Assembly (NCBI GenBank): GCA_963854835.1
Contig: OY978530.1
Coordinates: 25,442,637 to 25,506,636 of the forward strand
Direction of reading: 5' to 3'
Length of the DNA: 64,000 nt
DNA from: Megamerina dolium
Taxonomy: Eukaryota; Arthropoda; Insecta; Diptera; Megamerinidae
Both the position numbers and the translations under genes were made by a program. A model generated the notes under the pieces. That model did no database searches and was not told the origin of the DNA. It saw only the letters and a list, made by a program, of their open reading frames with translations. How positions within the stretch are numbered: position 1 is the stretch's first letter; each line of letters begins with the position of its first letter. Shown here in pieces: positions 47,548 through 59,450 of the stretch.

Positions 47548-48851
47548 TAAAGGGTTATCCATTTTCCGGTTTCAAAAGTAAATGTAAATAAAACACATAT
47601 AAAATATTTTTTATCATGATATTTTTTTTTTATTATAAAGTTTGAACGTTGACATTATGTGTAAATACTACATCATTTAAATAACCACCACGCGAATTGT
47701 TGCAAGTATCGATTCTTTTGAGGTAATTTTCGACCACTTTTTGACACATATTGGGCGGTATCTCAGCCATAACGTGACGAATGTTGGTTTTTAGGTGCTC
47801 AAGAGTTAAAGGTTTATCTGCATAAACACGGTCTTTCGCGTAGCCCCATAAAAAAAAAGTCAAGCGGTGTCAAATCGCATGATGTTGGTGGCCACTTGAT
47901 ATCGCCACGACGAGAAATTACGCGGCCAGAAAATTTCTCTTGCAATAAAGCCATATTCGCTCGAGTTGTGTGGCATGTGGCACCGTCTTGTTGAAACCAC
48001 ATATTCTCTAAGTCGTATTCTTCAATAGCAGGCAAAAAAAGTTATCATATGACCATAACGCTCCGAATTGACGGTGACAGTCGTTCCATCGTCGTTTTCG
48101 AAGAAGTAAGGTCCAATCACACCTTTGGACCAAAGAGCGCACCACGCAGTGACTTTTTGTGGATGTAGTGCCCGCTCTTCAATTACTTGGGGATTCTCAG
48201 AACCCCAAATACGACAATTTTGTTTGTTAACATACCCACCGAGTGAGAAATGTGTTTCGTCGCTGAAGAGAATTTTGTTCGAAAAATCGCCGTCCACCGC
48301 CTGTTGTTCAATCACCCATTCGACGTATCTACGACGTTGTGAATGGTCAGCTGGCTTCAGTTGTTGTGTGAGCTGGATTTTATATGGATGTAGGTGTAGA
48401 TCCAAATGCAAAATACGCCATAATGTGCCGTAAGACAGTCCTAATTCCTGAGAACGACGAGGAATCGACACATTCGGGTCTTCGGCAACACTTTCACTTA
48501 CACCAGAGATTTTTTCGGTGGTACGAGCGAAACGATGATGCTCGGGCCTTACAATATCTCTAACCGATCCAGTCTCTTTATATTTCTTCACAATTTTGCC
48601 AATTGCTTGCGTAGTTGGACGATTATGTAAACCATAATCTCCTCTTAAAGCACGATATGTGGCTGTGGCAGAATCACCATTTTTGTAGTAGGTTTTTACA
48701 ATTTTAATGCGTTGTGCGATAGTTAAGCGATCCATTTTCGCAAATGTCAGACTTTGAACTGAAAAAGAAAGAAATTGTTTTAACAACTCAGTTTGACAGA
48801 TGTCGAATTCTAGCCCTATACTTTTGAAACCGCGAAATGGATAACCCTTTA
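47548..48851 (-). mobile_element. Mariner-type element M1 copy 3, full length (1304 bp)
   Basis: Ends TAAAGGGTTATCCATTTTCC and GCGAAATGGATAACCCTTTA with TA duplications at 47546-47547 and 48852-48853. Inserted in the BEL/Pao element. It is the reference copy for the family in this window. Confidence 0.95.
47655..48735 (-). pseudogene. M1 transposase, nearly complete with small indels
   Basis: ATG at 48735 (MDRLTIAQRIKIVKTYYKNG). N-terminal HTH part to about residue 110 (RPTTQAIGKIVKKYKETGS), then SVAEDPNVSIPRRSQELGLS. Catalytic blocks: FSDETHFSLGGYVNKQNCRI, QQDGATCHTTRANMALLQ and SCDLTPLDFF, so all three acidic residues are present (about 36 residues between the second and third). Damage: 4-bp deletion near 48034, an extra A near 47860, one base lost near 47667. 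About 345 codons if undamaged, the usual length for the superfamily. Confidence 0.93.
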
Positions 48852-49457
48852 TAATGAGACTGAAACTATTGGTATTTATTGGCTACGTGACTTTAAGTTT
48901 TAGACATACCAGATCATCTTAAACCGATTAACAAAACCATCACCAAACATCGGCAATCATTAATCATCGGTAAAATTTACGTGCTTCCATACTTGCTAGC
49001 ACCTATAACCGTCAGTGGAGAAGATATATATCAGAAGCTTTGGGTAGCCGGCTTTAACTGGGATGACCCTGAACCACTTCACCAAGAATTGCAAAGATTC
49101 CGAGATGAGCTAGTTTGAAATTGGGAGTTTGAAGGTGGCTCGGTTGTGAACCCAACACTAAAGGGTATAAACTGCACATATTTTCAAACGCTCCCATAAT
49201 AGTGTATGCTGAAGTAGCATACCTCCATTGACCCAGCGCGACCAATGTACATGTTTCTACTTTGGTTGCAAAGACCAAAGTCGCCCCATTCCGTGCTGGA
49301 AACCACACGGTGGTCTTCTAGCGGCACATATGGCAAACACACTGTTTGTCTGATTCCAAAATTGCACTCAGTTGGATCCGCTCAAATTCTGGAAAATACA
49401 AACAATACGTCAGTAATCCCATTAGCAAAATTCAGGCAATTACATCCATTGATTCGT

Positions 49458-51460
49458 CTACTTACTTATATATTTACTTATGCGGCCATTACAACCGCGT
49501 TCGACTTTGGCCGAATATAGCATGTTTCGCCAGCCAACTCTTTCTATTGATAGCTGGCGCCAATTAGAGAATTCAAACGCTGACAGGTTCTCCAGCACTT
49601 GATCTTTCCACCGGAGGTTGCGTCTGCCTCTTCTACGTCGTCCACCAGGGCATATAACACCTTTTCAGCTAAAGCGTGTTCTTACAGCAGCAGTGACTGA
49701 ATTTTTATGCATTTTACTATGTCCGTGTCAGCATACAGCTCATGGTTGTACGTTATTCGATACTCGCCATCAACGCAAATAGGTCCAAAGATCTTGCGTA
49801 GGATTTTACTTTTGAAAACTCCAAGCATTCTCTCATCTGAGGTGGAAATTGTCCAGGCGCTATATTTTAGGACAGGCATGATGAGAAACTTGTAGAGTGT
49901 CATTTTCGTTTTTCGAGTTTACTTAGCCCAAAGTAGCACCTGTTAACAAGAGTAATTCTTCGCAATATCTCTATATACTTCAAGAGCGTAGTTATCAACA
50001 GTGACGTGCTGTCCAAGACGGCGGGACTTTTTGTTTGTTGATACTAGGTACTTCGTCGTTCCCCCGTTAACCGTAAGACTCAATCGGCGCGACTCTCTTT
50101 CCAACTCTGAGAATGCTGCACTGACTGCTCGCATGACACTTTCGTTGAAGACAATGTCATTGTGTCGTAGAGCGGCAGCTCGAATTATTTTCTCCATAAT
50201 AAGATTAAAGAATCAGCACGATAACGAATCATTTTGTATGAAACCACGTACGGTATAAAGTGACGGAGAGAGATCCACCTCTATTTTCACAGCACAACGG
50301 GAGTTATACAGTGTTATTCTAGTCGGTGATAAATTTACCAGGTCTGAAGCTAGACTGATAAGGTCCAATTAAGTTGTTAAGGATAGGCTTCAATATTTCA
50401 CACAATACGTGCGATACGACCTTATATGCGAAGTTAAGAAGTCTCATACAACGGTTGTTGGCACAACAGAGAACACTGAGCATCAAATCATCGGGCATGC
50501 TTTTATCCGACCATATTCTGCTTTTAAGCTGACGCATGCTGATGAGCAACTCATCGCCTCCCGTCATACTCAACTCGGCAACTGCAGCTTTGTTGTTTTT
50601 TAACCTAGAATTGGCCTCTCTGACCTCGTCATGGGTGGTGAAACATCTACATCAACTTCCGTGATTTGGGAGTGCGGGAGATCTTCTCCACTGGCGGGAT
50701 TGTTTGAAACGTCGTTACGGATCGATTTAACGTCCGTATGGTTACGTTGAAAAATGTTGTCTTAATGCGGATTGTTGCGAGCCGTTCATTCATTGGTGTG
50801 AACTGCGAGACAACATCTCGCAGCCTCTTACTGACAGCAAATCCACATCCCAGTTTGTGCCTCTCTGATTTTCAACTATAGTAAATAACACAGGAGGCTC
50901 TTTTAGAAAAGCTCTGCCCGTCCATCTCATATCCTGAACTGCGGTGATGTCGGCCGTATATTTTTGGAGGACATCAACCAGCTGGATAAACGCACCTTCC
51001 CTATCGAGGGACCGGATGCATATCCGTAAATCGTGGTCCTTATTTCGTTTGGAGGAATCATCAACAAAAGGGGTAGTCCGTATCAGAGGCATGATGTTGT
51101 TTTTCATTGGGTGAGAGTTTTTATGTGGTGGGTCCCAAGCCCAAAGCACAATCTTTAACCGTGGATAGTGGGTGAGTGGTGAATGGTTTTCGCCACTCAC
51201 TTCAATCACCTCAAAGCTGGTGCCATCACATAGGTTAATAGCAAATTCAGAAACAATCTGCTGGAAGACAATTTTGTTTCACTGTCAGGACAGTGCGAGT
51301 GCCGCTTTATATTGCTGCTCGTGAAATACATAATATCTGGTCGATGGACTGCTTCTGCGCGATAAGAAGCAATTTTCTAGAAGGACCACACCCAGGACCA
51401 TGAAGGCTACTGACATTAGCAACTATTGTTTTTCTTTTTGTACGGCTTTTAAGGTTTGCC
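49458..51460 (-). mobile_element. TAAG-tail LINE, longer decayed copy
   Basis: The 3' end at 49458-49490 has a degraded ACTTACTTATATATTTACTTATG tail. RT C-terminal pieces correspond to 44105-45085 (VSTNKKSRRLGQHVTVDNYA, LERESRRLSLTVNGGTTKY). The RT N-part at 50319-50573 reads CMRLLNFAYKVVSHVLCEIL and IGPYQSSFRPGKFITD. The endonuclease start at 50820-51060 reads DLRICIRSLDREGAFIQLVD and VLQKYTADITAVQDMRWTG. The segment between 50260 and 50320 lost the central RT. The 5' limit is uncertain. Confidence 0.82.
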
Positions 51461-52069
51461 CAAATCTAAAAATGAAATATTTTTCAATTTCTCTCTCGCA
51501 CTTGTAATTCTCAACACTGTATGATATTTAAGATTTTTTTAGAAATTAGAACATATATTTTAAAATTTATACTTACCCTGTTTATTTTAATTATTTATTA
51601 TAACAGCCAATACAAATAACCTGTCGTCTGGTTTGGACAGCTTTTTTCGGCATTTTGCTCTCGAAAGTGTTAGTCACATTCTTACGTTGCAGCAACTAAT
51701 GTCTCGCTATCGGGTCGTTATCCTACAGATGCTTACATGCTGCAAACATGCGAATGATAGGGTTTTTTGACGAGTCGCATGTTAGTACCAAGATAGAGAG
51801 ACATGGCGATAATTGAACATCATCCGCATAAACATGTGCTACTATGGGCAAAATTTTTTGGGGAAATTTGAATTTAAATTGTGTTTGTATTTCAATAGTA
51901 AAAAATGTTTCAATTTTTAAGTTAGTAGTACTCTTTCTGCCATCAATACGAAATTTCATGTCATTATCTCCATTTCTTAAATAATTATCATCAAAAGTTA
52001 CCAAAAGTGAATTTTTCGATTTTAGCAATATCTTCAATGAACAGGCTCTATCGATCACAGGAGTATATG

Positions 52070-52870
52070 TATGAATGGTACAAAGGTTTCAAAGTCGTCG
52101 ATTGACAGTTAGATACCTTACTGATGTTGTTGGAATATCAGAAGGATCTTTGAGGACCATTTTGAAATACCATTTGTGCCTGAGAAAAGTCAAGAGTCCT
52201 AACACGCTCACTTCCTTTATAAACACAGTGTCGCGTTGAAGTGTATGGAATAATGATATCTGACTATCAGGACAAAATGAAATGCATTATTACGGTAGAT
52301 AGGGTCTGAATTTATGTTTATGACCCGTAAACAATCGATCAATCAAGCGAATATGGTAGTTGCGCTAAAGTTACTGAGAAATCAAGATTATATTGAGTTT
52401 CTCGATGATCGTGGTGTGAATTCCTTTCGCACGGCCAAGCTGCCAATAAGGAACATTATTTGAGTATAATTCATAGTTTGCGTGAACCTATTCGCTCTAA
52501 AAGGGCCAGATTTGCGGAAAGACAACTCTTGGTTTTTACACCACGATAATGCACCATCTCACATTGCACTCGTTCTTCGTGACCATTTCGTTAGAAACTC
52601 GACGAATATCGTTGCACAACCCGATTCGTCTGATTTACCTCCGTGTGAATTTTGGTTATTCCGTAAAACCAAAAGACCACTCCATGGACATCGTTTTGAA
52701 TCGATGATGAGATACAAGCTGAATCGCGGAGAGTATTGAAGGCTTTATCGAATTTAACAAGTGTGAGGATGATTTTACAAATCGTTTGCATAAAAGAATT
52801 GTATCGGCTGAGGACTATTGAAGGAGATGAAAATGAGTTGGAAGAATAAATAAAGATGTTTTAAGTTATA
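52070..52870 (+). pseudogene. Mariner transposase relic nested in the LINE
   Basis: It includes a DPETDDQSS-like block (YDP-TIDQSSEYGSCAK), VNKEHYLSIIHSLREPIRSK, SWFLHHDNAPSHIALVLRDH with the second catalytic Asp, and PDSSDLPPCEFWLFRKTKRP where the PPYSPDLAP motif has decayed. The ends lie close to TA sites but clear terminal repeats were not verified. It differs from M1, V and the SETMAR-like relic. Confidence 0.85.
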
Positions 52871-53349
52871 ACCAATTTACCGATATTTTTTACCCTATAG
52901 TGCAAAAAGTCATTAATGTAAAGGATAAATAGCAAAGGACCAAGAATAGAACTGTGGCGACACCTTTAAGACCCGGCAAAAAAGTTAAACATTTTATCAA
53001 CAACCGATACTGCTTGAAAGCTATCAGAAAAACTATATCTTATTAAGCTAGTTACTGATGTGGAAAAGTGGAACAAATTATTTGATTTTAGACATAACAT
53101 TTCGTGGTCTACTTGAATCGACAGCTTTGAAATGATCAAGCAGTATTAAAGGCGTCGCATTGTTTCTATCTATTGCACTACGCACATTTTCTGTGACACT
53201 GATAACAGCAGTGACACAACTGCGGTTTATTATAAATAGTGATTGATGTACTGACATTAATTAATGATTTGCAAGAAATGTATTAATACTCGTATGTACG
53301 AACAACATATTTTCAATAAACTAGATGAAGGCAACATCATATGCATTGC

Positions 53350-54400
53350 ATTGTGATTGCAAAACCTATCAAAAATGGGAAGAAAATACACTCATCCAAC
53401 GACTTTTTAACACGTACATATACGTAGGCCCTCTCATGCTCAATTCGATTGGTAATCAAGGAAAATAACGTAATGAAAGGCGGAAAGAAATCGGATCACC
53501 CGCTTGAGAAATTGAGCACAGTGATATACCTATATATTTGATATCCAGCTTCTAGTTATTTCAATCGATAATATCATCAATATCATCATCGTTTAGAAGA
53601 AGCAAGAAGGAAAAGTAAAATCAGAATTTGTCAGTCGCCCTTTAACATACATCTTCGTAATTACAATATAAGGTTTTAGATAGATAATAGATTACAAGTG
53701 GGTTTTCTAAACAAGCGTACAAGATATCGGCATTTTCCACCATTTTAACTGTACACTAATTGACACGTATCTGTTTTCTTAACCTGTATACTCTTTGCTA
53801 TTTTTCAACAATTACGAAATACAGAGGGTGTCACTATTGTGTTTAAGGTATAGATTATGTATGACATAATTTTTGGCATTATGCCTTTGAGGAACTGTGA
53901 GTGAACTTTATTAAAGCAAAATGCACTTGATTTGACAGAGAGAACATCAGAACAGTATACTCATCAATAATCACAAAAGAAAATTTAAAATCAACATCAC
54001 ATTATTGGTAAGACTAGAACCACGTTCATAATACAATTGTTCTTCATGAAAGAACAATTTTACAAACTTTTCCTTTTTTTTTATCTATAACATGTTCCGA
54101 AACAGGGTTTGTTCTTTTCCCAATACAAATGTTTTTTCTTTTATTCCAGGTTTGCTTAGAACCTGCTACTATACTACTACATTTTATAAAAGTAGATTTA
54201 TATGCCCTAATAGATTTTTACGATGCTTCTAGTCCTTTTATATTTAACCGAAAGTTCTGACGTCTTGTAGCGTTTCCATCGTCTGTAAGACATATCCCGG
54301 TTTACACATGGACAATAGATCTTATTCATGCACTGCGATGATGATGTCTCATAATGCGATGATGATGCCTCATAATGATGTCTCATAATGATGTCTCATA
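53350..54400. other. Unassigned sequence within the LINE interval
   Basis: No recognisable frame. 54330-54410 has repeated TAATGATGTCTCA-type units (four or five imperfect 13-18-bp repeats). Confidence 0.45.
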
Positions 54401-54625
54401 ATAATAATATACCGGTTTATAATTAACTTATTAATATCTTCGTTAAACCATGGCCTATTTTTGTGCTTAATGGTTTTGGTTTGGTTTTAGTTGCAACAAA
54501 GCGTTTAAGAAGCGAATAGATGTGACCAGAGATGAAAATGTCTTTATATGGTAGAGTTATATCTTCAAGAGGATCAATGAAATTTGTAAATCCAACTGTG
54601 AGAATAAGTCTATATATATCCAATA

Positions 54626-55171
54626 TATCTTTCTCTCTTTATCTGTCTTTCACACACTAACATTACAAACATGAATATGCCTTTCTGTCACTAACTCTAT
54701 CGATATCTCTCTCTTACTCTACAACAATAATACGCAAGCGTTAAATTAAAAAAAGACAGAGAAAAAGATAGTGTGACATAAAAAGTGGATGCTATTTTCA
54801 TACAAATAAATATAGCTAACTACCAATCAACCAACCAACCAACCAACCAACCAACCAACCAACTAACCAACCAACCAACCAACCCCTCTTAACGCGCATC
54901 TCTCCCTCCCTCTCCCAAACATACCAACATACCAATCAACATTCTAACCAACCAACCAACCAACCAAATCGGGTGGCGGCAAAAGAAGAAAACATGAGCT
55001 ATAACCACAAAGATATAAAACAAACATCTACAATCATGTGGTTATACACCCACACACTCATGTAGTAATTTTTATTTAATGGTGGGCAAATAAACGAAAA
55101 TTAGAATACGGTGACAAAACGTAGAAATCATTAGATATGAGTATAAAAAGCTTTGACATCATATCACTTAC
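54626..55171. other. pan: Intron start of the large pan intron with (CCAA)n repeats
   Basis: Directly downstream of the donor. Contains (AACC)n tracts at about 54826-54882 and 54947-54966 and CT-rich stretches. No coding sequence. Confidence 0.6.
54826..54966. repeat. (CCAA)n tetranucleotide tracts
   Basis: AACCAACCAACC runs in two blocks separated by a CT-rich stretch. Confidence 0.9.
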
Positions 55172-55456
55172 CTCGAAAATCGATGGTGATTTATGATTGA
55201 GTCGTGTGTACCAGCAACTCCGCCAAGGCTTTCGATTCCAGGGCCGATTACACCAGCCCCACCACTACTTCCAATAGTAGCGCCCACACCGATGGGTCTA
55301 CCACCAGTACCACCGCCACCACCACTGAGACAATCTTGATTAGTAACGCCGCTAGCGACGCCACTTGGTACAATCGCAGGATGTGAATTTAATACATGAT
55401 GTGGTGAGGTATGGACTGAAGGCAACAGACTCGGTGAAAAACGGAATGGAAAATCA
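55172..55456 (-). CDS. pan: pangolin (TCF/LEF) exon upstream of the HMG exon
   Basis: 285-bp internal exon, phase 2 in and phase 2 out, 94 full codons. It begins [20 protein letters not shown], matching [15 protein letters not shown] of Drosophila Pan. It continues [20 protein letters not shown] and then a Gly-rich expansion not seen in Drosophila ([21 protein letters not shown]), ending NHHRFS plus the split Arg codon. The acceptor is TATCTTTCCTAG with the first exon base at 55456; the donor is CGAG|GTAAGTGATA with the last base at 55172. This segment lies between the Armadillo-binding N-terminus and the HMG box. Earlier exons are outside the window to the right. Confidence 0.95.
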
Positions 55457-55739
55457 CTAGGAAAGATACCAAGAAAATTAACTGTTAACAACTTTTGAAG
55501 ATCTTAGAATTACATGAACTAAGATAATTATAGTAAATGTTGTCAGGTAGCCTAACCCTTTCTTTAAGTTCTACCATGAGTACTTTCGCGTCAGTGCTTA
55601 TGAGATGTTCGATTCCAAATACACGCACACACACGTGGCAAAGTCAATGGGCGATGATGGAAACATTGATTAATCTCGTACTTAGGGAGATGGCTGGATA
55701 GAAGGTATGGATAGGCCGACCACCGCTTCCCGAAATTAA

Positions 55740-56915
<1,176 letters not shown>

Positions 56916-56926
56916 AAAAAAAAAAA

Positions 56927-57278
56927 GTAAATCTGTGGAACTTAAAGCCCCAAAGGGCTCATTGGCCGAGCTTCTCTTCCATTACTGTTGTGCGTCTTAA
57001 ATTTTGGACAGTATTAGAATGGACCTACTTATTTTAGCCGGTTCCGAACGGCAGAACACTTGTGACATCACTTTTTCTGAGCTTTGTCACAGAGTTCTTT
57101 TTAGAAGCTTTTTCATGGCAAGTTGTTACTGTCGGAAGAATTGCCAATTGCTTGCCGACAGGTGGGTACCGTTCGAAAGAAAAATCTTTTCGATATTAAA
57201 TTTGTTATGCATCAGCCGGGTAGTGAACAACGACCTACAGATCAGAAGGCGAACACACTAACCACTGAGCTACGGCAA
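56927..57278 (-). mobile_element. tRNA-derived SINE copy 4
   Basis: Same family as 41526-41894. The B box is mutated (sense GTTGTTCACTACCCGGCTG). Both flanks are (TA)n-rich. Confidence 0.92.
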
Positions 57279-57290
57279 TATACATATAAA

Positions 57291-57293
57291 TAA

Positions 57294-57363
<70 letters not shown>

Positions 57364-57451
57364 CCTCCGAAAAACGCAGCGCTAGGTTTTTAGTTTATTT
57401 AACAATTGTATTGTTTTTTAAGCTCTTAATAAATAAAATAAAAATAAATAA

Positions 57452-57550
<99 letters not shown>

Positions 57551-57551
57551 C
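57291..57551. repeat. (TA)n tracts with a short unique insert
   Basis: Two TA tracts (57297-57361 and 57457-57550) around about 95 bp of unique sequence (GCCTCCGAAAAACGCAGCGC). Confidence 0.9.
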
Positions 57552-58843
57552 GGAAGGACTAACAAAAGTTCGGTAAATTGATTATATTTTATGTGATTTT
57601 AAAGAAATAAAATATAGTACACGTTTTGTATTAATCTAAATTTAATTTTAAATTTCAGAAAATCGGTAAGAGTGGAGATGAGAAAACTTAAAAAGTACTG
57701 ACGAAAGGTTCGTGGTAATTCCGCCACCAACGCAGAAGAAATTCGACATGCAATTCCTTACGGATTTCGACGTCAACGTAAGCTCATAGAAATGTTTAGT
57801 GAATTCCAAACAGCATATGGAACGGACGCACCTTCTCTAAAAACCATTTGTAAGTGGTATCAACGATTCCACTTACAACGTAGAGGACAAGCCTCGCGAA
57901 GGAAGGCCAAAATCTTAGACCGATGACATAAATGTGGCTCTGGTTAACGAACAAATTGACGAAGACCCACGAATGACAAGAAATGATAGCCAGTGAATTC
58001 CACTTGAATGCTATGGCTGTGATGCGAATATTGCGGAATGATTTACAATACAAGAAGAAAACTGCTCGATGGATCTCATGAATGTTGAATGGTAGTATGA
58101 AAGAATTCGTGTGCGATTTGTTCAATATTTTCTAAGAAAATACGAAAACGGAGAGTCCAGCGACTTCAGTATGATCGCAACAGGTGACGAAGCTTGGTTT
58201 TTCAACTACGACCCGGAAACTAAACAGCGTTCAATAGTATGGAGGTCAAAAGAAGCAATTCCGCCTGTTAAAGCAAAGCAACAAAAGTCAGCAATGAATG
58301 TGATGAATGCAGTTTACTTTACTAGAGCAAGAATTGTTGCTGTTATTCCTTTAAATACTTGTCAGACAGCAACTGCGAAATGGTATACTAAAGACTGCTT
58401 ACCAAAAGTGTTCGAAAATTTGTTGGGTAGCAGAAATAAAGAGGAACTGCGCCGCTACTTTTTGCAACATGATAATGCGCCAGCTTACACTGGTGATATG
58501 ACAAGTAACTTTATTGCGTTTTCTGGCATTAAAGAAATTCGCCCGTTACATATTCCCCGTATCTGGCGCCTTGTGATTATTTCCAAACATTAAGAAAAAT
58601 TTTAGGGGAAAAGGCTTTGGTAGCAATGCAGGGATAATCAATGCAGTTAACGTAGAACTTAACCAGCTACAAAAAATGAGTTTGAGCATTGCTTTGATCA
58701 GTGGAGCCACAGATTAAAAATATGTATTGAAATTAATAGTGATTACTCAGAAAAATAAGAAATACGGAAGATTAAAAATAATAAATAAAAAAAATTGTTG
58801 GGTGTTTTTATTCACAGCTTACCGAACTTTTGTAAGTCCCCTC
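57551..58843 (+). mobile_element. Mariner family V copy 2, both ends present
   Basis: Left end GGACTAACAAAAGTTCGGTAA and right end TTACCGAACTTTTGTAAGTCC form about 21-bp inverted repeats. (TA)n lies on both sides. Length is about 1.29 kb, normal for a mariner. Confidence 0.92.
57700..58700 (+). pseudogene. Mariner family V transposase, disrupted
   Basis: The N-terminal part resembles TAYGTDAPSLKTICKWYQRF (57813-57875), with stops soon after. An open piece at 58111-58593 covers MRFVQYFLRKYENGESSDFS, the first catalytic block ATGDEAWFFNYDPETKQRSI, FLQHDNAPAYTGD with the second Asp, then a shift near 58560 before the SPDLAP-type block (RIWRLVIIS in frame). Typical mariner domain order. Confidence 0.88.

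Positions 58844-58844
<1 letters not shown>

Positions 58845-58925
<81 letters not shown>
58845..58925. repeat. (TA)n tract
   Basis: Between mariner V copy 2 and SINE copy 5. Confidence 0.95.
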
Positions 58926-58932
<7 letters not shown>

Positions 58933-59286
58933 ATAAATAAATATGTGGCACTTAAAGCCCCAAAGGGCTCATTGGCCGAGCTTCTCTTCCATTACTGTTG
59001 TGCGTCTTAAATTTTGGACAATATTAGAAGGGACCTACTTATTTTAGCCGGTTCCGAACGGCAGAACACTTGTGACATCACTTTTTCTGAGCTTTGTCAC
59101 AGAGTTCTTTAAGAAGCTTTTTCATGGCAAGTTGTTACTGTCGGAAGAATTGCCAATTACTTGCCGACAGGTGGGTACCGTTCGAAAGAAAAATCTTATC
59201 GATATTAAATTTGTTATGCATCAGCCGGGGATTGAACCACCGACCTACAGATCAGAAGGCGAACACACTAACCACTGAGCTACGGC

Positions 59287-59290
<4 letters not shown>
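58926..59290 (-). mobile_element. tRNA-derived SINE copy 5
   Basis: Full-length; differs from copy 1 at few positions. Sense A box TAGCTCAGTGG intact; the B box region has one extra base (GTCGGTGGTTCAATCCCC). The tail (AATAAATAAA) merges into (TA)n. Confidence 0.93.
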
Positions 59291-59385
<95 letters not shown>

Positions 59386-59389
59386 CTGT

Positions 59390-59426
<37 letters not shown>

Positions 59427-59450
59427 TATATGTGTGTGTGTGTACATATA
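59291..59450. repeat. (TA)n/(TG)n tract
   Basis: TA tract with two TGTGTGTG blocks, between SINE copy 5 and T1 copy 2. Confidence 0.95.

Larger units (their letters stand above)
46500..49450 (+). mobile_element. BEL/Pao retrotransposon pol region, split by mariner M1
   Basis: Protease-like block at 46545-46700 (IGADLYGLLEK, AAIVQNTHLGWTIFG). RT start near 47130-47260 (HHGVYKESVTTTKFRLVFNM, ISLNDCLHVGPK). The mariner follows (47548-48851), then the connection/RNase H part (IYVLPYLLAPITVSGEDIYQ, KLWVAGFNWDDPEP, LHQELQRFRDEL, DSKIALSWIRSN). The order matches BEL/Pao pol. Frames are broken and no LTRs were seen. It is truncated on the right by a TAAG-tail LINE. Confidence 0.8.
51700..54625 (-). 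mobile_element. CR1/jockey-like LINE, split by a mariner
   Basis: Reading the minus strand: linker block PWFNEDINKLI (54405-54470). RT starts INTFLANH-LMSVHQS (53260-53310), continues with VTENVRSAIDRNNATPLILLDH, and GSILGPLLFILYINDF-like text at about 52900-52960. The mariner interrupts at 52070-52870. RT then resumes with DRACSLKILLKSKNSLLVTF and the catalytic block VAHVYADDVQLSPCL (about 51790-51830). The stretch 53350-54400 is not assigned and may be another insertion. Confidence 0.72.
3888..55171 (-). other. pan: Large pan intron (51,284 bp)
   Basis: Delimited by the donor GAG|GTAAGTGATA at 55171 and the acceptor TTTTACAG ending at 3888. The codon is split AG|G on both sides, giving SRN across the junction as in Drosophila Pan (..PRNLEAK..). 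It holds one long same-strand ORF (7462-9837) and otherwise almost only transposable elements in both orientations. No other host gene was found inside. Confidence 0.9.

Noticed and set aside
54330..54415. Possible CRISPR-like or regulatory array of TAATGATGTCTCA units
   Set aside because: Only four or five imperfect short repeats without spacers, in a fly intron; a simple minisatellite.
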